This document shows, piece after piece, positions 54,801 through 62,377 of a DNA stretch of 64,000 nucleotides. Numbering within the stretch: position 1 is the first letter of the stretch; each line of letters starts with the position of its first letter. Origin of the DNA: Segetibacter sp. 3557_3 (lineage in GTDB: Bacteria > Bacteroidota > Bacteroidia > Chitinophagales > Chitinophagaceae); assembly GCF_004354985.1 (NCBI RefSeq), contig NZ_SMSK01000008.1, positions 1 through 64,000 on the forward strand. The letters run 5' to 3'. The position numbers were made by a program, and so were the translations under genes. The notes beneath the pieces were generated by a model. The model worked only from the letters and a program-made list of their open reading frames with translations, was not told the origin of the DNA and ran no database searches.

Positions 54801-55040
54801 GAAGTTATTTGCGTGTTGCCAATCCCCTGGATTTGAGCTGAAATTAGTAATGACACCTAAGTGAACGTATACATCGGATGTGGGAAGGTGATCTTTTAAA
54901 CCCTGGTTGCCCTTTGAGGCATCAACGATGATCTCAACTGAAGTAGAGCTTTCCCTGACAAATTCAGGTGAAGTAGTAAGTAATTGGGATTGTGTAGTTA
55001 GCATTAACAACACGAAGAAAGATGTAAAGATCAATCTCAT
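51864..55040 (-). CDS. Secreted GH13 alpha-amylase with T9SS sorting domain
   Basis: 1058 residues from the ATG at 55040, which opens the signal peptide MRLIFTSFFVLLMLTTQSQ; the frame extends 11 codons upstream. Domains in order are an N-terminal carbohydrate-binding-like module, an Ig-like module, a CBM48-like module (VLGDFNNW), the GH13 barrel, a C-terminal beta domain, a fibronectin-like domain and a T9SS type-A sorting domain (FTIYPNPATTILYIRF to the end). The GH13 regions are IMDIAMNHAYG, the nucleophile Asp in DGFRWDLSKGF, the acid Glu in YCILEHFA and the Asp in YQESHDEERL, all intact. It degrades starch outside the cell and feeds the SusCD system directly downstream. A good -33/-7 promoter lies 56-85 bases upstream. 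Confidence 0.95.
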   Translation of the reverse strand: MRLIFTSFFVLLMLTTQSQLLTTSPEFVRESSTSVEIIVDASKGNQGLKDHLPTSDVYVHLGVITNFSSNPGDWQHANNFNWGTTNPLANCVYLGNNRWKYTITGSIRSFFNITNPAEVVYKIAILFRNGNGSRVQRNSDGSDMYIPVSDNSLQVRITDPPREPRYVAVPEPINKAVGEQLPVTAKSSENADLRIYYNGTEIASAANTAVLSASATIVAGNQQIIAEARSGSITRYDTLLFFVAPAPVIATLPAGVKDGINYEPGDTSATIVLFAPGKSRIAVLGDFNNWTETLQEQMNKTPDGNRFWIRLKGLTPGLEYAYQYFVDGNLRVADYNAEKVLDPANDPFIPATNYPALKPYPTGKTNGIVSVLQTNKPLYNWQANNFIKPDKRNLIIYEMLVRDFVAAQNWQTVTDTLTYLKRLGINAIEIMPFNEFEGNNSWGYNSSFFFAPDKMYGPENALRRFVDECHKQGIAVIMDIAMNHAYGQSPTVQLYFNSQLNRPAGNNPWHNQTATHPFNVGYDFNHESQATKELVDRVIEHWLTKYRIDGFRWDLSKGFTQRNSCVTANCESDAEVGNWSAYDAGRIATWKRIYDKMQTTAANAYCILEHFAANNEEIELSNYGMLLWGNANYNFNEATMGYVGTSNFEGAIYKQRGWSQPNLITYQESHDEERLMVKNLAFGNSSNPAHNVKDLNTALNRNGMAAAFWAMIPAPKMLWQFGELGYDYSINYCQDGSINNNCRTNPKPIRWDYQQNANRRALYDVYSKLLSLRNVPNFLPTFVTNDISWNLNGGFKTLQVNSDSLKICVIGNFDVVTTTGTVTFQQPGTWYNYLSGGTRAATGNPETITLQPGEYYVYTNRNANPFVTALPVKLVSFTTNLKPGAVDVTWITTNEDQLRSFEVERSLNGTDFRQIENRAAAGSLTSRTSYIFSDREAIALNVGSDLYYRLKMVDMDGQFSYSAICRVPAAKRKGFTIYPNPATTILYIRFDQQNVSEPKLTITDLTGRKYRTITTTNAPMSNGTLAVPLGKMAKGSYLLKLETRKGEVFIKQFSVQQN

Positions 55041-55095
55041 TGGGCAAGGCATTTCGTTATGAAAACAACACAACTTTCGATGTGTATTTCTTACA

Positions 55096-55125
55096 CAATA
55101 TTAGCAATAAAATTTACAGTCCAAA
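55096..55125 (-). promoter_or_regulatory. Bacteroidota-type promoter of the amylase gene
   Basis: On the minus strand TTTG is followed after 18 bases by TAATATTG, which matches the TAnnTTTG -7 element in 7 of 8 positions. Transcription would start about 50 bases before the ATG at 55040, supporting that start. Confidence 0.55.
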
Positions 55126-55213
55126 AGAATTGTTAAAAACCTTTCAAAAAATAAATGGGATCTGCTAAACACGCGGCGCTACCAACATTGGAGCAGAGAT
55201 CAGGGGGATATCA

Positions 55214-55957
55214 CTAGAAGTCTATTGCAAACCATTTACGTTTGTTTTTTTCGTACTTCTCGAAGTTGAATTTGTAAAGTTTGCCTGGCCGGTGTGGAAC
55301 ATCAAGTTCGTATTCACCAACATCAATCAGGAAGTCCATGGCAAAGAACTTTTTTCTAAAGTTGCGACGATCGAGTTTGATGTTGAGGATAGCTTCGTAA
55401 AGGTTTTGCAGTTCGCGAAGGGAAAATTTTTCAGGCAGGAGATTAAAGCCGAGTGGGTGTTCCTGTATTCGTTTTTGCAGCCACCGATAACATTCATCGA
55501 TAATCTCCTGGTGGTCGAAGGCCATATCGCTGAGATTATCTACACTGTGCCAATGCAGTTCGTTATCGTGTATTTTCAACTGGTGATGACAGATATTCAA
55601 AAGCGAACAATAGGCAATAGTGATTACACGACCACCGGGATGGCGGCCGGGTTTACCAAAGGTTTTTACCTGTTCCAGGAACACATCGTCCATACCGGTA
55701 CGTTGCTGCAAGATGCGGTATGCGGCTTCATCGAGTTCTTCCGTATCGGTAATGATATCGCCCAACAAAGACCATTTGCCCTGGTAGATAGCAAGGTCGC
55801 TTCGGATAAGCAACACCTTTAGTTTGTCTTCATCGAAGCCAAAAATTACACAGTCAACGGTTATAGGAACCTTTGGATAAGTAGCTACGAGTTCAGAAGC
55901 ATTTTTTAGCAGCTCTTTTTTATCCTTTGTAATGGGAGATTCGGTAACAAGCTCCAT
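55214..55957 (-). CDS. NUDIX-domain transcriptional regulator (NrtR-like)
   Basis: 247 residues from the ATG at 55957, where the family sequence begins (MELVTESPITKDKK); the frame runs further upstream without family similarity. Residues about 25-160 are a NUDIX-like domain (VDCVIFGFDEDKLKVLLIR, GKWSLLGDIITDTEELDEAA) whose Nudix box lacks the usual EExGxE ending. The C-terminal part (about 170-247) is a winged helix (EKFSLRELQNLYEAIL, RRNFRKKFFAMDFL). Such proteins act as sugar- or NAD-metabolite-responsive repressors or activators in Bacteroidota. Its place directly upstream of the amylase gene, on the same strand, suggests control of the starch locus. Confidence 0.88.
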   Translation of the reverse strand: MELVTESPITKDKKELLKNASELVATYPKVPITVDCVIFGFDEDKLKVLLIRSDLAIYQGKWSLLGDIITDTEELDEAAYRILQQRTGMDDVFLEQVKTFGKPGRHPGGRVITIAYCSLLNICHHQLKIHDNELHWHSVDNLSDMAFDHQEIIDECYRWLQKRIQEHPLGFNLLPEKFSLRELQNLYEAILNIKLDRRNFRKKFFAMDFLIDVGEYELDVPHRPGKLYKFNFEKYEKNKRKWFAIDF

Positions 55958-56509
55958 ATGGCAGTATTGGTTGTTAGTTATGGTATACAAGATCCGGTGC
56001 AGCACCAGAACTAGGTTCGGGCAATCGTTCGAATGGGAAATTAAACATTTTTTGGTACGTGTATAAATTACATAATCATATTCTAAACTATTTTTTAAGG
56101 ATGAGGGTTCAGCAGGCGGTATGATGTGGTGCGACAAACAACTATGTAAAAAATTAATGCCTGCCAGCATGGCCACCTCTCTTAGCGTCGTGACTCCTAT
56201 CTAGTGCAAACGTGTGTTCATATGTAAGTGCATAAGACTACACGCTTTACCCTTGCTGTAGGGAAAGCTCAGCAATGGTATCCTGTACAAGAGTGCGACG
56301 CAAGAAAAGCCCCATCGGGCTTAAATGCCTGGTCCATAAAAACTACCTAACAGAAGAAGCATTTGCTGCAGCATGCCGTGTACCCCGGTTGGCCATTTAA
56401 ATAGCTGTGCCGTATGGCCATCACGGTTTATGAGCTGATCATTACAGGTGCGAACGTTGTTTCTTATCGGATGGAAATTCTGGATAATTTTATGACCCAA
56501 TTTGAATGT
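55958..56509. other. Intergenic region between the regulator and ligA
   Basis: 552 bases between divergent genes. It contains copy B of the 76-bp element (56273-56348). The frames of both neighbours run into it, but family similarity starts only at 55957 and 56510. I see no other gene or RNA. Confidence 0.55.
56273..56348 (+). repeat. 76-bp intergenic element, copy B (inverted partner of 43758-43833)
   Basis: It begins CAATG, has GTGCGACGCAA at 56293-56303 and ends GGTCCATAAAAACTACCT. Between the two conserved blocks sits a hairpin, AAGCCC-CATC-GGGCTT (56307-56322). It aligns without gaps to copy A with 49 of 76 identities by my count. Confidence 0.75.
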
Positions 56510-58612
56510 ATGTACACAGCAGACCAGACGAAGCAGCTACAGGAGATGACGCGTAACTTCCTGAACAAAAAAGATCATTCCGCAGAGGTCATCAACGACC
56601 TGCGCACGGTGCTCCGTTTTCATGAACACCGCTACTATGTGATGGATGATCCGCTGATTTCTGATGCTGAATACGACAAGTTATTCAAGGCTCTGGAAGC
56701 TATTGAACTTGCCCACCCGGAACTTATTACGTCGCAATCGCCAACGCAGCGGGTAGGCAGCAGCTTAAACCAGAGCTTCAATACGGTTCAGCATATTGTA
56801 CCAATGTTGAGCCTGGCGAACAGTTATAACGAAGATGACCTGGTTGACTGGGATCGAAAAGCCCGGGAGGCCGCAGGTATTGCTGATATTGAATACTGTA
56901 TTGAGCCGAAGTTTGACGGCGCGAGCATTTCGCTGATTTATGAAAATGATGTGCTGACAAGAGGTACAACCCGCGGAAATGGGGTGGAAGGTGAAGATAT
57001 TACGACCAATATCAGGCAGGTGCGTTCAATACCTTTATCAGCAGCATTTTCTGATTTTGGGGTGCAGCAGGTGGAGATACGCGGTGAGGTAATGATGAGC
57101 AAAAAAGCTTTTAACAGGTATAATGAGATGCTTGCTGGTTTAAACCTTGCCCCCCTTGCAAACGCACGAAACGGTGCCTCCGGCAGCCTGCGCATGAAGG
57201 ACCCAAAGGAGGTAGCAAAACGGGGACTTGAAGCGTTTTTGTACAATATCAGTTATCATACACCGACCAACGACAAGGAAGCAGTCAGGAAGGGCCAGGC
57301 TTTCCTTGATACACATTCCGGCTCCTTAACCCTATTGTGGCAACTGGGATTTAGAAGTCCCGAAAAAGAAAAGGTCGTCGTAAAAGGTATTAAGGCGGTT
57401 ATTGATCATGTTGGCGAATTTGAAGCGCTGCGGGATGACCTGCCGTATGAAGTGGACGGTATGGTAATAAAAGTTAATGACCTGGAGCTGCAGGAGAAGC
57501 TGGGGATGACCACGCATCATCCGCGTTGGGCAATTGCCTTTAAGTTTAAAGCCCGGCAGGCAACGAGTAAACTCCGGTCGATTGAATACCAGGTTGGACG
57601 TACGGGCTCTATAACCCCGGTAGCGAAGATTGAACCTGTGCAACTTGCAGGCGTAACGGTTGGTTCGATTTCGCTTTTTAATGAAGACATCATTAAAGAC
57701 AAGGACCTGATGATTGGGGACACCGTACTTGTTGAAAGGGCGGGTGATGTGATCCCCTATATCGTAAAGTCGTTAGCGGAACTACGGACCGGTAAAGAGC
57801 AGCGGGTAATTTTTCCGACCAGCTGTCCCGTATGTGCAACCAGGCTTTTTAAAGAAGAGGGCGAAGCGGTATGGCGTTGTGTGAACATTGAATGCCCGGC
57901 GCAGGTGGTTGAAAAGATGATCCACTTTGTAAGCAAAAATGCCATGGACATCAAGAGTTTTGGAGAGGCAAACATCCGGAAGTTTTACGAGCTGGGGTTA
58001 TTGAAAGACATACCTGGGATATATAAACTTGATTATGGTGCGGTATCGAAGCTGGAAGGCTTCGGGAAAAAATCGATCACGAACCTGCAGGAAGCGATTG
58101 AGACCTCCAAAAATCAACCGCTGAACAGGTTGATTTTCGGACTGGGGATACGTTTCGTGGGTGAGACTACCGCAAAGGTGCTTTCCAACAAGGTTCATCA
58201 CCTGCTCGACCTGCAGAACTATACCGTAGAACAGTTACAACAACTCGAGGACATTGGTGTTAAGGTTGCCGGCAGCATAGTGCACTTTTTCCAGAACCAG
58301 CAAAATGGGCTTATGCTTCGTGAGCTGGAAGCGCTTGGGGTTAAAATGACGAATGAAAAACGCGCTGTTGTGCACGAAGGTGCTTTGACGGGTAAAAACT
58401 TTCTTTTTACCGGCACGCTGAACAAGCTTAAACGGAGTGAAGCCGAAGAGCTGGTAGAACAAAAAGGCGGAAAGCTATTGGGTAGTGTAAGCAGTAAGCT
58501 GAACTACCTGGTGGTAGGCGACGATGCCGGAAGCAAGTTCGAGAAAGCAAAAAAGATCAATACGATACGGATCATTAATGAAGACGAATTTTTGAGCCTG
58601 GTACAGGCGTAA
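56510..58612 (+). CDS. ligA: NAD-dependent DNA ligase
   Basis: 700 residues from the ATG at 56510, chosen because the family begins at MYTADQTKQLQ; the frame stays open 32 codons upstream. The adenylation lysine is in CIEPKFDGAS. Other parts are the NAD-binding N-terminal Ia domain with HEHRYYVMDDPLISDAEYD, an OB fold, a four-cysteine zinc finger (CPVCATRLF, CVNIECPAQ), helix-hairpin-helix repeats and a C-terminal BRCT domain (LTGKNFLFTGTLNKLKR). It seals nicks in replication and repair. It is complete and ordinary. Confidence 0.97.
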   Translation: MYTADQTKQLQEMTRNFLNKKDHSAEVINDLRTVLRFHEHRYYVMDDPLISDAEYDKLFKALEAIELAHPELITSQSPTQRVGSSLNQSFNTVQHIVPMLSLANSYNEDDLVDWDRKAREAAGIADIEYCIEPKFDGASISLIYENDVLTRGTTRGNGVEGEDITTNIRQVRSIPLSAAFSDFGVQQVEIRGEVMMSKKAFNRYNEMLAGLNLAPLANARNGASGSLRMKDPKEVAKRGLEAFLYNISYHTPTNDKEAVRKGQAFLDTHSGSLTLLWQLGFRSPEKEKVVVKGIKAVIDHVGEFEALRDDLPYEVDGMVIKVNDLELQEKLGMTTHHPRWAIAFKFKARQATSKLRSIEYQVGRTGSITPVAKIEPVQLAGVTVGSISLFNEDIIKDKDLMIGDTVLVERAGDVIPYIVKSLAELRTGKEQRVIFPTSCPVCATRLFKEEGEAVWRCVNIECPAQVVEKMIHFVSKNAMDIKSFGEANIRKFYELGLLKDIPGIYKLDYGAVSKLEGFGKKSITNLQEAIETSKNQPLNRLIFGLGIRFVGETTAKVLSNKVHHLLDLQNYTVEQLQQLEDIGVKVAGSIVHFFQNQQNGLMLRELEALGVKMTNEKRAVVHEGALTGKNFLFTGTLNKLKRSEAEELVEQKGGKLLGSVSSKLNYLVVGDDAGSKFEKAKKINTIRIINEDEFLSLVQA

Positions 58613-58629
58613 AGTAATAGTTTGCAGGT

Positions 58630-59295
58630 ATGCTAAAGGTTGAAACCCTCCGGTTCCTGGAGGCATTGAAGGAGAATAATAATAAGCCGTGGTTTGAAAG
58701 CAACCGGAATAAGTTTAACGCAGCTAAGGAAGACTGGGAACTGCTGGTGCAACAGTTGTTGGATAACATGGCCATTGTAGACGAAGAAGTTGCAGGCTTA
58801 ACGGTGAAGGAATGTGTTTTCCGGCAGTATCGTGATATCCGGTTTAGTAATGATAAAACACCTTACAAGCACCATATGGGTGCAAGCTTCGACAGGGGTG
58901 GTAAAAAGTCGGGGTTTGCAGGATACTATTTCCATCTTGAACCAGGCAATAACAGTATGGTAGGCGGAGGATTGTGGATGCCGGAAGCCCCCGCGTTAAA
59001 AAAGGTTCGCCAGGAAATTGATTATAGCTGGGATGAACTGCAACGGATAATCACAGACAAAAAGTTTATTACCGAATATGGTGATATGCAAAAAGGCGAA
59101 TACAGCCTGAGCCGGGAACCAAAGGGTTATGATAAGACCAACCCTGCAATCGACTATATCAAGCTGAAAAGTTTTGTGGCAATTAAACCATTGAGGGACG
59201 ATGAACTGACAGACAAAGGCCTGTTGAAGAAGGTTATTGCCGCCTTTGTAGCTTTAAAGCCACTGATCAGATTTATCAACCGTTCGCTCGAATAA
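58630..59295 (+). CDS. DUF2461 family protein
   Basis: 221 residues. The pattern LRFLEALKENNNKPWFESNR, FRQYRDIRFSNDKTPYKHHM and GGGLWMPEAPALKKVRQEI is diagnostic of DUF2461 (TIGR02453-like), a cytosolic family of unknown function. It starts 17 bases after ligA, so it may be read through from it. Confidence 0.9.
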   Translation: MLKVETLRFLEALKENNNKPWFESNRNKFNAAKEDWELLVQQLLDNMAIVDEEVAGLTVKECVFRQYRDIRFSNDKTPYKHHMGASFDRGGKKSGFAGYYFHLEPGNNSMVGGGLWMPEAPALKKVRQEIDYSWDELQRIITDKKFITEYGDMQKGEYSLSREPKGYDKTNPAIDYIKLKSFVAIKPLRDDELTDKGLLKKVIAAFVALKPLIRFINRSLE

Positions 59296-59359
59296 CTAAA
59301 AAGGAGCTGATCGTTTGGCATCTTGTTTGAAAACATCCAGCAAACAAACCCCTAAACGA

Positions 59360-60037
59360 ATGAAAATCAACTCTACCCTTCTCGCTTTGTGTATGATCTT
59401 ACTCTTTAGTTCATGCCATCGTTATTACACTTCTTCTTCATTTTCCGAGAAAAGCGCAAAACATAAAACGGTTGCGATTTTGCCTCCGCAAATGGTACTT
59501 ACGGGCAATCTTCCGCGTACCATGACCCAGGCTGACATCGAATTATTGGAAGAAAAAGAAAGCAAACTTTTCCAGGAAGCACTTTACAACAACATTTTAA
59601 AACGGGCAAACCAGGGTAAAAGAAGCCTGATGGTTTCTGTTCAACCTTATACCAATACCCTTGCCTTACTTGAAAAAAACAGCATCAGCGTTCGTGAAGC
59701 CTGGACAAAAGACGACGGTGAGCTTGCTCAAATTCTTGGTGTGGATGCAATTGTAAGGAGCTCAATTCAAAAAGAACGATTCATGAGCGACCTTGCCTCA
59801 GCGGGTATTTACACCGGCCGGAGAATTCTTGAAGCCGTAGTAAAAAACCCTGTTCCGACTCCCGTGGTAAATAAGACCAACGACATCAGGGCCACCTGCT
59901 CAATTGTAAGTAATGGAGAAACCCTTTGGAACGATGCTTACAAGAGACAGAGCGATTGGAACACACCGGCAAACCAGGTTATCGAAAATATCACCGGCAA
60001 CTTCGCACGACATTTTCCTTACAGGAAAAAAGCATAG
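59360..60037 (+). CDS. Lipoprotein of unknown function
   Basis: 225 residues from the ATG at 59360, which opens a lipoprotein signal with lipobox LLFSSCHRY. The body contains HKTVAILPPQMVLTGNLPRT, ELAQILGVDAIVRSSI and NGETLWNDAYKR. This is the layout of envelope lipoproteins with a TolB-N-like/DUF799-like alpha-beta fold. No enzyme motif is seen. A terminator follows. Confidence 0.75.
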   Translation: MKINSTLLALCMILLFSSCHRYYTSSSFSEKSAKHKTVAILPPQMVLTGNLPRTMTQADIELLEEKESKLFQEALYNNILKRANQGKRSLMVSVQPYTNTLALLEKNSISVREAWTKDDGELAQILGVDAIVRSSIQKERFMSDLASAGIYTGRRILEAVVKNPVPTPVVNKTNDIRATCSIVSNGETLWNDAYKRQSDWNTPANQVIENITGNFARHFPYRKKA

Positions 60038-60095
60038 TTGCTGAGTTCCCGGCGCGATTAACGCGAATCGAATCCCCCGTCAACCCGACGATCGA

Positions 60096-60133
60096 AAACA
60101 GGCTGTTTCAATTAAGAAGCAGCCTGTTTCTAT
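60096..60133 (+). terminator. Rho-independent terminator after the lipoprotein
   Basis: AAACAGGCTG and CAGCCTGTTT form a perfect 10-bp stem around a 14-base loop, with T-rich sequence after it. It lies about 60 bases past the stop codon at 60037. Confidence 0.65.
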
Positions 60134-60181
60134 TTGCACAGTATCTCGATGTTAACGATTATTTGATTCTAATTAAGGATC

Positions 60182-62110
60182 TTACTCGGGCAAGTAAATG
60201 GTAAAGGTTGCACCTTTTTGCGGCTCTCCCTTTGCGGATATGAAACCATGGTGGTTTTGAATGATCTTTTTACAGATGGACAGGCCAAGGCCGCTGCCGG
60301 GATAATCATGTTTGCCATGGAGGCGCTGAAAAAGTTCAAATATTTTTTCAGCGTATTGTTGCTCGAAGCCGATCCCGTTATCAGTAACGGTGATTTTATA
60401 ATACTTTTTGTTGATGTTTACCCCGTGCAATTTGATCTGGACCCCGGTGAACAGTTCTGACCTGATGACGATGCGGGGTTGTTCGTCAACCTTGCTGTAC
60501 TTAAGTGCGTTTGACAATAAGTTTTCAAGCAATTGCCTGAACTGGAAAGGTATCACCCGGGCAACCGGCAGATCGACGATCTCCACCTGAGCACTTTTTT
60601 CTTCTATTACGTCTTTAAAGGCCGCCTTTACTTCTTCGGCCATTTTGTTCAGGTCCGTTGCTTCCAGGTCCTTGAGGGCGGTATTCGTCCGCGAAAAGGT
60701 CAGAAGATCCTCTATAAGGGCCTGCATGCGTTTGGCCGCTGATTCCATTCGTTTAAGGTACTCTTTACCGTTCTCGGATAGATTCGCTACTTCTGTTTCG
60801 CTGATACGCTGGCTAAAGGTTTGGATCTTTCTTAATGGTTCCTGCAAATCATGGCTGGCCACATAGCTAAACGAAGCCAGTTCATTGTTACTTCGTTCGA
60901 GCTCTTCATTTTTTTCCTCGAGGGTACGGTTAAGTTCATCGAGTCGTTTGGTTACGTTGCGCATCTCGGTAAGGTCATGTGATATAGAGAGTGCGCCAAG
61001 GATATCCCCACCATCAGCAATCAGTGGCAGCAGGTAGTAATCAAAATGACCTTCAAGTGATGAGGAGGTCTGGTTTGTCTGGAAAATGATTTCGCCTTCA
61101 AGCGCTCTTGTAAGGTTGTGGAGCCAGGGGTCGCCTTCCATGTTTGGGAAAAGCGCCACTACCTCTCTACCAATTGCGTCCTCTTTCTTAATACCATATC
61201 TTTCTTCACAGGTCTTATTCCAGGCGATTACACGTGTCTTTTGATCATAGGCCGAGATCAGGTCGATGCTGGTATCGAAAAGCAACTCGGCAAATAGCTT
61301 TTTTTCTTCGAGTTCACGCCGTAGTTCAACTTCATCCGAAATATCCTGCAGGGTTCCTACGATCACCGGGTCACCCGATTCAGATTGGATGGTTTCAAAC
61401 ATACATTTGACATAAACCAGGGTGTTACTGTGCTTTATCATTCTCAGTTCAAATGCACCATTTTCTACCGTACCCTGTTCAAAAACGGGTAGCATGTTAA
61501 ACCGGTCTTCAATCTGTATAAGTGCGATAAAGCTTTTGTAACTCAGCTCAAAATGATCCCGGTCCAAAGCCAGCAGCGCGAAAAAGTTTGGAGACAATGT
61601 AAGCTCCTGTAATCGGAAGTTCCACTGCCAGCTGGCAAGTTTAGCAACAGCTTCGGCGTGCGTATGCGAGGGCTCAGGCTGAGTACCAGTGTCCACCCGG
61701 TGAAGGCGCGAAACGTCCCAGCAATTGCCTGCAATGGTTACACGCCCTCCACGTTCATTTACGCTTCCCATCCAACAACCGATCGTCTTTTCTTCCCCCG
61801 ATGGAGATATTACCTTGTACTCAAATAAGGCTTCTCCCGACTCCTCTGCAAGCGTAAGTTGCTGGTTGAACAGGTCGCGAAAAGCAGGGTGTACAAATTC
61901 GAGGAAAGCTGTGGAGCTGATATGGTGTTCGCCTCCGGGAACTATCCCGTAAAGCTGCAATAAACCGGCACTGCAATAAACATGAGCCTCATCAATGCAC
62001 CACTGCCAGTTTCCAAAAAGGCGTGGCTGCCTGGATCCTCTGAAGGCGCCATAGGCAACTGCGTTCTTTGCAGCCGTTGAAACTTCACCTATTTCTTTGC
62101 CGCCTTCCAT
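60182..62110 (-). CDS. Cytosolic multi-PAS sensor histidine kinase
   Basis: 642 residues with no transmembrane helix. Three PAS domains (about 30-135, 150-270 and 280-400) are followed by a coiled coil (RLDELNRTLEEKNEELERSN). The phospho-acceptor is the His in SYVASHDLQEPLRK. The ATPase domain has LLENLLSNALKYS, VTDNGIGFEQ and GSGLGLSICKKI. The kinase belongs to the light/redox-type PAS kinases often found as orphans in Bacteroidota. No response regulator is adjacent. About 267 bases upstream hold nothing I can name. Confidence 0.92.
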   Translation of the reverse strand: MEGGKEIGEVSTAAKNAVAYGAFRGSRQPRLFGNWQWCIDEAHVYCSAGLLQLYGIVPGGEHHISSTAFLEFVHPAFRDLFNQQLTLAEESGEALFEYKVISPSGEEKTIGCWMGSVNERGGRVTIAGNCWDVSRLHRVDTGTQPEPSHTHAEAVAKLASWQWNFRLQELTLSPNFFALLALDRDHFELSYKSFIALIQIEDRFNMLPVFEQGTVENGAFELRMIKHSNTLVYVKCMFETIQSESGDPVIVGTLQDISDEVELRRELEEKKLFAELLFDTSIDLISAYDQKTRVIAWNKTCEERYGIKKEDAIGREVVALFPNMEGDPWLHNLTRALEGEIIFQTNQTSSSLEGHFDYYLLPLIADGGDILGALSISHDLTEMRNVTKRLDELNRTLEEKNEELERSNNELASFSYVASHDLQEPLRKIQTFSQRISETEVANLSENGKEYLKRMESAAKRMQALIEDLLTFSRTNTALKDLEATDLNKMAEEVKAAFKDVIEEKSAQVEIVDLPVARVIPFQFRQLLENLLSNALKYSKVDEQPRIVIRSELFTGVQIKLHGVNINKKYYKITVTDNGIGFEQQYAEKIFELFQRLHGKHDYPGSGLGLSICKKIIQNHHGFISAKGEPQKGATFTIYLPE

Positions 62111-62377
62111 AATGATGTGGTTACATATAAGAGTAAATCGCCGCCTTAAAATGCAATCCTTCCTGAATAAGCCGCTACGGGCAGGCTTGCCGTGCTACCT
62201 GGAAATTCATGCGATGTTTTCTTGAACATCGATTAAAACGGGTCTAATGTAGTCCAAAAAAGGTTAGCTGGTGTATTTATTAGGTGAAAGGGCTGAGGAT
62301 ATGGCGCAACTCACAACAGCTTAACGGGCAGCAGGTTGCCGCACGCATGCAAGTGCAATTAAGACCGGCCGGTTTAC

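Noticed and set aside
62364-62373. ACCGGCCGGT palindrome just past the AI-2E gene
   Set aside because: It is a 10-base palindrome without loop or T run, so it is neither a terminator nor a convincing operator.
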